From an uncultured Clostridia bacterium (GTDB taxonomy: Bacteria; Bacillota; Clostridia; UMGS1810): 62,058 nucleotides of DNA. The stretch covers positions 1-62,058 of the forward strand of contig CAKSIN010000014.1 of NCBI GenBank assembly GCA_934463115.1, given 5' to 3'. The notes under the pieces were generated by a model. The model worked only from the letters and a program-made list of their open reading frames with translations. It was not told where the DNA came from and made no database searches. This document shows positions 44,852 to 53,161 of the stretch, piece after piece (position 1 is the stretch's first letter; every line of letters starts with the position of its first letter). Made by a program: the position numbers and the translations under genes.

Positions 44852-44880
44852 ATAATATGAAAATAAAAGGAGTAGATAAT

Positions 44881-46035
44881 ATGAAAATAAAAATAATTGA
44901 TGAGCCGAGGGTTGTGTGCTCAAATAAAAACAGTATACATAACTATTTTGCATGGCCGACTGTGACGAGACTTCAGGACGGTACGCTTGCTTTTGTTGCA
45001 TCCGGGTTTCGTATGAGGCATATTTGTCCGTTCGGAAAGGTTGTTATATGTTATAGCCGCGATGAAGGGAAAACATGGTCAAATCCTGCGGTTTTAATTG
45101 ATACGCCGCTTGATGACAGAGATGCCGGTATTCTTCCGTACGGGGATAAGAAGGTAATTGTAACCTCGTTTAACGATATGGTGAGAGTGCAGCGCAAATG
45201 TGCGAAAGATCACGAAATGAAAGCGGATAATCCGTATATATACGCATATCTTGACAGAATAGAAGCCGAAAACCTGGAAAACGGATATTTTGGGTCGACA
45301 TATGTTCTGAGCAACGACGGCGGGTATACATTCGGCGACATAAAATTCTGCGGCATTTCAACACCCCATGGACCGGCCCTTTTGAATGACGGCAGAGTGA
45401 TTTATATCGGCAGAATATGGAATGGGGGAACATCGTATGGTTTGCCGCCAAAACCGGATACAAAGGATGTAATCGAGTGTCATATTATGAATGAAAACGG
45501 TGACTTTGAGTATTTATCCGAGATTGAGGAAATCTATGTTGACGGTGAAAAAAAGCTGTCCTGCGAACCGCATACCATTGTTCTTCCTGACGGGAAAATT
45601 ATTGTTCATATAAGAGTGGAAAACTATTCAGGCGGACATTTTATGAGTATTTACCAGAGCGAATCGCATGATGACGGAAGAACCTTTACAAAGCCGCATC
45701 GAATTATCGAGTTCGGCGAGGGTGCGCCGTCACATATTATGCGCCATTCAAGCGGCCGGCTGATCGCAACCTACGGACATCGGATTGAGCCGATTGGAAT
45801 AAGAGCGATGGTAAGCGACGACAACGGCGAAAGCTGGAATACGGGGCTTACTGTATGTAATACGCTAAAAGGAAATGACGATATAGGGTATCCATCATCG
45901 GTAGAGCTTGATGATGGAAGTATTTTGACTATTTTTTATGCACACCGCGGTATTGAGAAGTCAAAGTTATATGCGCACAGAGATTGTGATATTCCTTCAG
46001 AAATTATGCAAGTAATTTGGAAATTCGAGGACTAA
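44881..46035 (+). CDS. BNR-repeat (sialidase-fold) protein, copy 2
   Basis: 384-residue near-identical twin of the gene at 43297: same Asp boxes, same doubled ribosome-site block, same lack of signal peptide. The final ~50 codons differ at about 21 bases but only two residues, while the preceding kilobase appears identical, indicating that a piece of a diverged allele has been joined to a recent duplicate. It connects normally to the next BNR gene, so its 3' tail probably represents the resident sequence. Both copies may be expressed, doubling dosage. Confidence 0.85.
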   Translation: MKIKIIDEPRVVCSNKNSIHNYFAWPTVTRLQDGTLAFVASGFRMRHICPFGKVVICYSRDEGKTWSNPAVLIDTPLDDRDAGILPYGDKKVIVTSFNDMVRVQRKCAKDHEMKADNPYIYAYLDRIEAENLENGYFGSTYVLSNDGGYTFGDIKFCGISTPHGPALLNDGRVIYIGRIWNGGTSYGLPPKPDTKDVIECHIMNENGDFEYLSEIEEIYVDGEKKLSCEPHTIVLPDGKIIVHIRVENYSGGHFMSIYQSESHDDGRTFTKPHRIIEFGEGAPSHIMRHSSGRLIATYGHRIEPIGIRAMVSDDNGESWNTGLTVCNTLKGNDDIGYPSSVELDDGSILTIFYAHRGIEKSKLYAHRDCDIPSEIMQVIWKFED

Positions 46036-46058
46036 AATTATAATAGGAGATGTTTATT

Positions 46059-47126
46059 ATGGAAAAAAGAATTGTACTCAATATGGAAGAAACAGAAAAT
46101 AACCGAAGAAACAGCGAAGGTTGTTTTTTCAGGGCTCCAAACGGCGATATACTGTATGCTTATTCAAGATATAATTCACAGCTAAAAGACGATGAAGATC
46201 CATGTGATATCGCGCTTATGCGTTCATCGGATGAGGGCGAAACATGGAGTGAACCGAAAATTATTGTCGAGGCAGATGCTTTTGGAGTGAAAAATATTAT
46301 GTGTGCATCATATCTTTCGCTGAATGATGGCAGAATGTGCATATATTTTCTCGTGAATGAAAATGATGGTTCGTCAACTATAGGAAGGGCAATTTCCGAG
46401 GACGGAGTAAGTTTTAAACCGGAACGCTGCATATGCAATATGCCGAAAGCGTTCTACGTAATAGAAAACGATCGCTTTATACGTCTTTCGGATGGCCGTG
46501 TGGCAACAGTAGCTTCAAAGGTTGAAACGGGATATCTAATGAATCAAACGGTAGTTGCAATTGTTTCTGACGATGACGGTAAGGAATTTCATTTGGCCGG
46601 AGCGTGTTGCAGTTTGCCGTTTGGTGGGATGCAAAAGCACGGATTGGAAGAACCGATATTGGTTGAGTTGTCAAGTAATCTGATTTGGGTTTTGGCAAGA
46701 AGCAGCTATTCGTATCAGTATCAGGCATTTTCGGTTGACGGTTTGAAAAGCTTTACACCGGTAGAACCGTCGGTTTTTTCTTCGCAGCTTAGTCCTATTT
46801 CTGTAAAGCGGCTTAAGGATAATTCACTTATTGCGGCATATAATCCTATGCCAAGTTTTGATGGAAGACAGGAGCTGCTCGGTGATATGATGGTGGAAGA
46901 ATGGTGGTCGGGACGCACTCCTTTTGTTTTGCGTCGCTCAATTGATAATGGTAAAACATGGGGTAAACTGTACATTATTGAGAACGAGAAAAAATCGGAT
47001 TTTGCATACCCTGCTCTTTTTGAAACAGAGGACGATGGAATTCTTTGCGCATATTGGTGTAAAAACAGCGAGAACTTTTTCTCTATGCGTATAATGAAAT
47101 TTGATGAAATTCCTGGAATAAAATAG
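46059..47126 (+). CDS. BNR-repeat (sialidase-fold) protein
   Basis: 355-residue cytoplasmic protein, distantly related to the two preceding proteins. Asp-box motifs SSDEGETWS (about residue 50), SDDDGKEF and SIDNGKTW are visible and the overall length suits one six-bladed propeller. It likely acts on the same imported saccharide, but no catalytic set can be assigned with confidence. Ribosome site aggagatgtttatt before ATG 46059. The gene is more A/T-rich than the preceding copies. Confidence 0.82.
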   Translation: MEKRIVLNMEETENNRRNSEGCFFRAPNGDILYAYSRYNSQLKDDEDPCDIALMRSSDEGETWSEPKIIVEADAFGVKNIMCASYLSLNDGRMCIYFLVNENDGSSTIGRAISEDGVSFKPERCICNMPKAFYVIENDRFIRLSDGRVATVASKVETGYLMNQTVVAIVSDDDGKEFHLAGACCSLPFGGMQKHGLEEPILVELSSNLIWVLARSSYSYQYQAFSVDGLKSFTPVEPSVFSSQLSPISVKRLKDNSLIAAYNPMPSFDGRQELLGDMMVEEWWSGRTPFVLRRSIDNGKTWGKLYIIENEKKSDFAYPALFETEDDGILCAYWCKNSENFFSMRIMKFDEIPGIK

Positions 47127-47206
47127 AATCAAAGCGAAAAACGTTTGTTGGTTTTGCCTCGTGTATGCTAAAATATAATATCAACCGGGAGGGTATTTGA
47201 TTATAA

Positions 47207-47890
47207 ATGAGAAACAAGATTACTTATGCATTAATGGCGATTACATTTGTGTTAATAATTTTTTTAGGTATGCGATATCCGCAAAATAGGTTAAGCGCAG
47301 TACCGCTTTATGTATCAATTATAGTTATGTTGCTTCAAATGAATGTAAATAGATATGCTTTTCTGCTAGGGGGAATTAATTCTCTCTTGTATGCCGCAGT
47401 TTATTTTTACTATGGTTTGTACGGAAGTGCATTCTATTCAATTACCACATCATTTGTTCTTCAAATCGCAACATTTATTAACTGGGGAAGAAACTCATAT
47501 AAGAAAACATCTACGGTGTTCAAGACAATGGGAGGAAAAAAATTCTCAATATTTTTGGTTATTTTTGTGATTTGCTGGATTACGTGCTATTATGTATTTA
47601 AGACAATTGGTTCAAGTCATATATTACTTGATAACTCGATTATGCTTCTTGGAATAGTGACATCACTCATGACTATGCTTGCGTATGTAGAATGGACATA
47701 TTTGCAGCTCTTAGGTGTAATTATAAGTGTTATTCTTTATGTGGGAATGATCAGAAAAAACCCGGAAATGGCTGCATATCTCGTATTTGCAATATATTCG
47801 CTTATTTGTACATGTATAACATTACTAAATGTCAGAAGGGTATATATTGAGCAGCAGAACCAAAAAAGCGATTTGTCGTCAGAATGTTAA
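47207..47890 (+). CDS. PnuC-like vitamin/nucleoside transporter
   Basis: 227-residue integral membrane protein with about seven hydrophobic helices, resembling the PnuC family that takes up nicotinamide riboside or related vitamins by facilitated diffusion. Family-like marks are NRYAFLLGGINSLLYAAVYFYYGLYGSAFY and FINWGRNSY at a mid-protein loop, with WTYLQLLGVIISVILY near the end. The ribosome site gggaggg is 12-14 bases from the ATG, rather far. It interrupts the saccharide genes and may be a passenger or may import a nucleoside- or sugar-like part of the substrate. Confidence 0.72.
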   Translation: MRNKITYALMAITFVLIIFLGMRYPQNRLSAVPLYVSIIVMLLQMNVNRYAFLLGGINSLLYAAVYFYYGLYGSAFYSITTSFVLQIATFINWGRNSYKKTSTVFKTMGGKKFSIFLVIFVICWITCYYVFKTIGSSHILLDNSIMLLGIVTSLMTMLAYVEWTYLQLLGVIISVILYVGMIRKNPEMAAYLVFAIYSLICTCITLLNVRRVYIEQQNQKSDLSSEC

Positions 47891-47957
47891 TTAATGATAA
47901 TAATATAAAGTGCTATACAGAAAAGTATTATGAATACATAACCGTAGGAAAAAGCCA

Positions 47958-49145
47958 ATGTTTGAAGAATTGATACAGAAACTGGATGATTTTATAGGTA
48001 TGGGTGTTCCATTTTGTGACTGTGCGGTAATGAAAGATGGGGAATATATTTTTCGACGCAGTGTTGGTTATACGGATTTGGAGAAAACTAAACCAATAAC
48101 AGGAAAAGAAATATACAATATTTATTCATGCTCAAAGCTGATTACATGTGTTGCTGCATTGCAGTTATGGGAAAAGGGGTATTTTGACCTTGATGACGAA
48201 CTTTGTAAATATATGCCTGAATTTGAAATTATGAAGGTAAAGACAGAAGATGGAATTAAAACTGCTCAAAACAAAATTACAATTCGTCATTTGTTTACAA
48301 TGACAGCAGGATTTGGGTATGACATAAAGTCTACCGAAATAAAAAAGTGTCAGGTTGCAACAAATGGTGAATGTCAAACAAGGGAACTTATGGAATACCT
48401 TGCAAAAGAGCCATTATTGTTTGAACCGGGATACCGCTGGGAATACAGTTTGTGTCATGATGTGCTTGCAGCATTGGTTGAGGTGATTTCGGGGAGTCTG
48501 TTTAGTGACTATGTAAAACAGAACTTCTTTGACATATGCAGAATGGAAAATTCATCATTTGCAGTTGATGAAAATAACATTGATAGCATTTGCAGCCAAT
48601 ATAAATTTGATGAAAATCGCAATGAAGTATCTGAATGTGCAAAAACAAATGAATTTAAGCTCGGAACAAAGTACGAAAGCGGCGGTGCGGGCTGTATATC
48701 ATCGGTAGATGATTATCTAAAATTCTTAGAGGCAATAAGAACATATAAAATATTAAAAAAGGTGACAGTGGATTTGCTTTCAAGTAATCAACTCACGGAG
48801 AAACAAATCAATATGCCAACATATTGGTTAGGAAAGACGTATGGTTTTGGACTTTGTGTGCGCTGCCCATGGAAAAAAAGTAGAGTAACAGATATGGGGT
48901 GGGGTGGAACCGCCGGGACCCATTATTTCATTGACAGGACGAGAAATATATGCGTATATCTCGGAGCTCACATAACGGAGAGTATACGGAAGCCCGTACA
49001 CAATCTCCGAGCTCAAGCACTGCCCGGCAAACCCGTACATCGCGGAGTCACTGCCGCTGATTTTGGCATATTCCGCTATGCAGGGCTGGAATCCTCTGGA
49101 TTTCATCTTCAGCGGCAGCTCCGACTATTACACAAAGCTTCGTGA
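47958..49145 (+). CDS. Beta-lactamase-fold serine hydrolase with a foreign out-of-frame tail
   Basis: Class C beta-lactamase/DD-peptidase-like fold, often an esterase. The SxxK motif is SCSK at 57-60, the second motif appears as YSL in WEYSLCHD where YSN is usual, and the third is in GWGGTAGTHYFID, corresponding to the (H/K)xG region. Homologous sequence ends near CVYLGAHI (about residue 338, base 48970). Beyond this the remaining ~57 residues are read out of frame from a GH-A gene fragment and should be non-functional. It has no signal peptide, so it is probably cytoplasmic. Since only a few terminal residues are lost, activity may survive. Ribosome site tagga. Confidence 0.7.
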   Translation: MFEELIQKLDDFIGMGVPFCDCAVMKDGEYIFRRSVGYTDLEKTKPITGKEIYNIYSCSKLITCVAALQLWEKGYFDLDDELCKYMPEFEIMKVKTEDGIKTAQNKITIRHLFTMTAGFGYDIKSTEIKKCQVATNGECQTRELMEYLAKEPLLFEPGYRWEYSLCHDVLAALVEVISGSLFSDYVKQNFFDICRMENSSFAVDENNIDSICSQYKFDENRNEVSECAKTNEFKLGTKYESGGAGCISSVDDYLKFLEAIRTYKILKKVTVDLLSSNQLTEKQINMPTYWLGKTYGFGLCVRCPWKKSRVTDMGWGGTAGTHYFIDRTRNICVYLGAHITESIRKPVHNLRAQALPGKPVHRGVTAADFGIFRYAGLESSGFHLQRQLRLLHKAS

Positions 49146-49974
49146 CGGCGAAAATGTTCAGCTTACCGATGTGTTCAGCTCGCAGGAAAATCCGATATTC
49201 AGGGCAATGTATCCTGCGTCGACAATAACATTCCTGCGCTCCGACGTTGCCGAGGCAGCGAGCGGCTACTATGCAAATTACACCGACCGCGCGGAAAACC
49301 GCGACGAAACGGATATATATTACGTGGGCAAAACCACAACGGGAGGACGTATCTGGTACGGAGGACACAAGTTCCCGAATATGGGCAACTACGGTCTGAT
49401 AGGCAAAACAGGTGTAGCGTTCAGCCCCGACGGTATGGATGCCGTAAACGACCTATCCGTTAAAGAGGCGGCGGATTCGGCAACAAACGGCAGCAAGGTG
49501 TACATATCACAGACAGGCGAGCTCACCACGGATTTAAACAGCGGTATATTCAGCATGAACACCGCCCGCTCGCAGGCAATATGCGGATTTATCGGCGGAA
49601 TGCGGCATACCGCAGGAGTGCTCGGCGCAGATATTGACAACAGCTATGCGGCTGTAACGCTTGTGTCGCTGGACGGCAATGCGATAGAGTCGTCCAACTC
49701 GATGCTCCTCACCATGGCAGGCAATGCAATTAACTACGGACAGCTGCTCTCCGAGGACGGCAACACACTCAAAAAAGCCGGTGTGTACCCCATAATGGCG
49801 GAGCAGATAACAGGGGAGATAGAGATTACAGTAAACGGCGATTTTGATGTGTATTCGCTTACATCATCTGGAGAACGCAAGAAGAAACTTGACGTGACGC
49901 AAACAGCAAACGGATTTAATTTTACTGTGGACAGAACGGCAGAGGCTATGAACTTTGAGATAGTTAAGCGGTAA
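48976..49974 (+). pseudogene. 3' fragment of a third clan GH-A-like gene
   Basis: In-frame sequence after a stop at 48973-48975 matches the C-terminal third of the enzymes at 34700 and 40193: YTISELKHCPANPYIAES aligns with the nucleophile region (ITEWAS...GPYAAEG), followed by GWNPLDFIFSGSSDYYTK and the tail VYSLTSSGERKKKLDV. The acid/base half is missing, so it cannot be active. Base use is richer in G/C-ending codons than the sequence to its left, with a sharp change at about 48.97 kb. The 303-codon open part from 49063 has no ribosome site. Confidence 0.85.
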
Positions 49975-49983
49975 TAATATTAA

Positions 49984-50033
49984 AATAAATAATAGGATTT
50001 TGCACAAAAAGCAAAATCCTTTATTTATTTTAA
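49984..50033 (+). terminator. Terminator after the GH-A fragment
   Basis: Stem aggattttgc / gcaaaatcct with a 7-base loop, extended by aaataaata against tatttattt, ending T-rich. Almost the same sequence occurs after the GH3 gene at 53068. Confidence 0.8.
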
Positions 50034-50075
50034 AGAGTAATTTTGGCATAATGCGGTATCAAGGGGGCAAACAAA

Positions 50076-50786
50076 ATGGCAAAATTTAAAAAAGCAATAA
50101 CGTTCAGCTATGATGACGGAGTGATATATGACGGGCGCCTGATAGAAATTTTTAATAAGTACAATATAAAAGCTACATTCAACATATGCACCGGAAACAT
50201 GGAGACAGCTGTAAAAGGCGGCTGGACAACACAAAACGGAACGCTTGTACGGCGCAGCGACTTTAGAAAAGCGGAGAATATACGTATTTATGACGGTCAC
50301 GAGATTGCCTGCCACACGCGAAACCACCTGTGGCTGAACAAGATAGATGACGATGTGCTGAGTGATGAAATCCTCGGTAACAAGAGTGAGCTGGAGGATA
50401 TGTTCGGCAGAGAGGTTACCGGAATGGCATATCCGTTCAATACATACGATGACAGGGCGGTTAAGATTCTTTCCGACAACGGATTTTTGTATGCGCGTGA
50501 GGGCAGAGAAACACATTCGTTTGATTTGCAGGAGGATTTGCTGCGTTTTCGTCCGACGTGTCATCACGATGATGAAGCACTGTTTGAACTTGCAGACAAA
50601 TTTCTGAAATTGAGTCCGGACAGCCTGAAGATTTTTTATATTTGGGGACATTCCTATGAATTTGAGGACGAAAAGAAATGGGGCATGATTGAGGAATTCT
50701 TAAAAAAAATAAGCGGCAGAGAGGATGTATTCTACGGCACAAGCAGAGAGGTTTTTGAGCTGCAGCTGTCGGAAAGGACGCTGTGA
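50076..50786 (+). CDS. Polysaccharide deacetylase (NodB-like, CE4)
   Basis: 236-residue enzyme predicted to remove acetyl groups from a sugar. The CE4 motif 1 TFSYDDG has the catalytic/metal aspartates at 13-14, motif 2 is HTRNH with metal histidines 80 and 84, and motif 3-like sequence is MAYPFNTYDD. There is no signal peptide, so it would act on an imported, acetylated oligosaccharide, in line with an exported SGNH esterase upstream in the locus. ATG has aagggggcaaacaaa. It stands between two hairpin terminators with the GH3 gene. Confidence 0.88.
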   Translation: MAKFKKAITFSYDDGVIYDGRLIEIFNKYNIKATFNICTGNMETAVKGGWTTQNGTLVRRSDFRKAENIRIYDGHEIACHTRNHLWLNKIDDDVLSDEILGNKSELEDMFGREVTGMAYPFNTYDDRAVKILSDNGFLYAREGRETHSFDLQEDLLRFRPTCHHDDEALFELADKFLKLSPDSLKIFYIWGHSYEFEDEKKWGMIEEFLKKISGREDVFYGTSREVFELQLSERTL

Positions 50787-50820
50787 ATATAAATGAAAAG
50801 TGTGATTTTCGATTATGCTA

Positions 50821-50849
50821 TTGAATGTTCAGTGGGTTTGATATATAAT
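50821..50849 (+). promoter_or_regulatory. Predicted promoter of the GH3 gene
   Basis: TTGAAT, 17 bases, TATAAT, 36 bases ahead of the GH3 start codon. Confidence 0.65.
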
Positions 50850-50885
50850 TGAATAAATGTTTAAATAAAACAGGAGACAACCATT

Positions 50886-53048
50886 ATGACTAATGTTAAA
50901 AATTTGACAAAGCATTCATATGACGGCGATGTGCGCTCGCGCGCAAAACAAATTGTGTCGCAGATGACTTTGCGGCAAAAGATAGGACAGCTGAACCAAG
51001 AGGCATATAATGGCAAAAACTTTGACGCTATAGCAGAAAAAATCCGCCGCGGAGAGCTGGGCTCGGTGATTCTTGCTACATCGCCGACAGCCGGAAACGA
51101 CAAGCAACACCGCACATCGGTTGCTGTGATGAACGAATTTCAAAAAATTGCGGAAAAGGAGAGCCCGAGCGGTATTCCGCTTATCATCGGGCGCGATGTT
51201 ATTCACGGCCACAGAACGGCACTGCCGATTCCGCTGGCGCTTGCCGCGAGTTTTGATCCTCAGCTTGTGCGCCGCGCGTACGAATGCATTGCGCGTGAGG
51301 CGGCATGCGACGGCATAAACTGGACATTCTCGCCAATGATAGATATCTCGCGCGATCCGCGCTGGGGGCGCTGTGCAGAGGGGAGCGGTGAAGATCCGTA
51401 CCTTGCGTCGCAAATGGCGGCGGCTGTTGTCCGCGGATTTCAGGAGGGCGAGCACCCGATTGCCGCGTGTGCAAAACATTACATAGGCTACGGCGCGGCA
51501 GAGGGCGGACGCGATTATTGCAACGCGGAGATAGGCGACCATACGCTAAAAAATGTGTATCTGCCGTCATTCAGAGCGGCTGTAGATGCCGGTATCGCTA
51601 CGGTTATGACAGACTTCAGCATGATTGGCGGAGTACCGGTTACATGCAACAGATATCTGATAACCGATTTGCTTAAAGGCGAACTGGGATTTAACGGCTT
51701 TACCGTGTCGGATTGGGCGTCGGTAAGGGATTTGGTGTACTTCGGAGTGTCCGAGGACGACAGCAATGCGGCGCAAAGAGCCGCAGCAGCCGGGCTGGAT
51801 ATGGATATGGTCAGCCGCATTTACATCGAAAACCTTGAAAGGCTTGTTTCGGAAAACAAAATAGACGAGTCGGTCATTGACGAAGCATGCGAAAGAATAA
51901 TTGGTGTGAAGATTGTATTCGGTATAATCGACAACCCGTATACCGAAGAAAATATGACATACAGTGTTTCCGAACACAGAGATATGGCGAAAAAATGCGC
52001 CGAGGAAAGCGTGGTACTTCTCAAAAACAACGGTATCCTGCCGCTTAGCGCCGACAAAAGGGTGATTCTCACCGGGACGATGCTCGGCGAACGAAGCACT
52101 CACTGCGGCACATGGTCTCTCGACGCCGACACAGATGCAGTGACAACCTTTGCCGAGGCAATGCAGGGGCGCGCCGAGTGCGTGGGATATCCACAGAGCG
52201 AATATATGTGGGATGACTGCCTTGGCGAGGGCGGAATAGCATGTTTTGACGCGGCGGTTGTGTTTCTGGGAGAGAGCCGGCGCATGACGGGTGAAAGAAA
52301 TTCACTCGCGAGTGTTGAGATTCCGCCGGAGCAGGCTGAATATGTGCGTCGGCTTGCAAAGTCCGGAACACCGCTTATCGGTGTGATGTCGTTCGGCAGA
52401 CCGATTGCATTGGGCGATATCGAAAGATATTTCGACGCAATTGTCTACACATGGCACGCAGGAACATGCGCCGCCGAGGCAACAGCCGACATACTGTTCG
52501 GCAAGGTGAATCCGAGCGGCAGGCTGCCGATGACTCTTCCGCGCGCGACGGGGCAGATTCCGCTGTACTACAATTGCCCGAACGAGCGCGACGGAGCGTT
52601 CTATTACAACATAAATCTGCACAAATATCACGATGTGCAGTCCACACCGCAGTATCCGTTTGGTTACGGACTAAGCTACACGGAATTTGAGTATTCCGAC
52701 ATATCTGCGGACAAAGCGAGTCTGACTCTCGGCGAAATTAAAAACGGCGGAAAAATTACCGTATCGGTAACGGTGAAAAATATCGGCAAATATGCCGGAA
52801 CCGAAACCGTTCAGTGCTATATCCGCGACATGTTCGCCTATCCTGCACGCCCGGTTAAGGAGCTGTGCGGATTCGAGCGGGCACAAATTGAGCCGGGAGA
52901 ATCGAAAAGAGTCGATTTTGAGATTGATTTTGAATCGCTTGCATATTACAATGCGGACAAAGAACGCACTGTTGAACCGGGCAAATTCAAAGTTTTTGTC
53001 GGCGCAGACAGTTTATGTGAAAACAGCATAGAGATTGAAATTAAATAG
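50886..53048 (+). CDS. Glycoside hydrolase family 3 (beta-glucosidase-like)
   Basis: 720-residue GH3 enzyme, no signal peptide. The (beta/alpha)8 domain (about 15-330) has the nucleophile Asp276 in GFTVSDWASV and the substrate block KHYIGYGAAEGGRDY; the alpha/beta sandwich domain (about 370-570) follows with SVVLLKNNGILPL; the C-terminal fibronectin-III-like domain (about 610-715) contains YPFGYGLSYTEFEYS. The length and order match bacterial beta-glucosidases/xylosidases. A good promoter and its own terminator suggest a separately controlled gene. Likely removes beta-linked sugars from imported oligosaccharides. Confidence 0.95.
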   Translation: MTNVKNLTKHSYDGDVRSRAKQIVSQMTLRQKIGQLNQEAYNGKNFDAIAEKIRRGELGSVILATSPTAGNDKQHRTSVAVMNEFQKIAEKESPSGIPLIIGRDVIHGHRTALPIPLALAASFDPQLVRRAYECIAREAACDGINWTFSPMIDISRDPRWGRCAEGSGEDPYLASQMAAAVVRGFQEGEHPIAACAKHYIGYGAAEGGRDYCNAEIGDHTLKNVYLPSFRAAVDAGIATVMTDFSMIGGVPVTCNRYLITDLLKGELGFNGFTVSDWASVRDLVYFGVSEDDSNAAQRAAAAGLDMDMVSRIYIENLERLVSENKIDESVIDEACERIIGVKIVFGIIDNPYTEENMTYSVSEHRDMAKKCAEESVVLLKNNGILPLSADKRVILTGTMLGERSTHCGTWSLDADTDAVTTFAEAMQGRAECVGYPQSEYMWDDCLGEGGIACFDAAVVFLGESRRMTGERNSLASVEIPPEQAEYVRRLAKSGTPLIGVMSFGRPIALGDIERYFDAIVYTWHAGTCAAEATADILFGKVNPSGRLPMTLPRATGQIPLYYNCPNERDGAFYYNINLHKYHDVQSTPQYPFGYGLSYTEFEYSDISADKASLTLGEIKNGGKITVSVTVKNIGKYAGTETVQCYIRDMFAYPARPVKELCGFERAQIEPGESKRVDFEIDFESLAYYNADKERTVEPGKFKVFVGADSLCENSIEIEIK

Positions 53049-53067
53049 AAATAAGCTTGTAGATAAT

Positions 53068-53107
53068 AGGATTTTGCACAAAAAGGCAAAATCCTTTATT
53101 TATTTTG
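53068..53107 (+). terminator. Terminator after GH3
   Basis: Stem aggattttgc / gcaaaatcct with an 8-base loop, then ttatttatttt. Near-duplicate of the hairpin at 49984-50033. Confidence 0.8.
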
Positions 53108-53161
53108 AGACAAAACTCTGATATAATATCTCCGAAAGTAAATTTGTTCGGAGGTATTGAA

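Larger units (their letters stand above)
44501..46084 (+). repeat. 1,584-bp tandem duplication, copy 2
   Basis: Direct copy of 42917-44500. The tract 45889-46024 holds nearly all differences, mostly A/T-ending synonymous changes, and resembles the base use of the following gene. Confidence 0.95.

Noticed and set aside
49063..49974. 303-residue frame as an intact gene
   Set aside because: It aligns only to the C-terminal third of the two larger GH-A-like enzymes, begins inside a conserved block, and has no ribosome site.
51567..52103. Long antisense frames within the GH3 gene
   Set aside because: They are by-products of biased codon use in the GH3 gene and show no recognisable domain.
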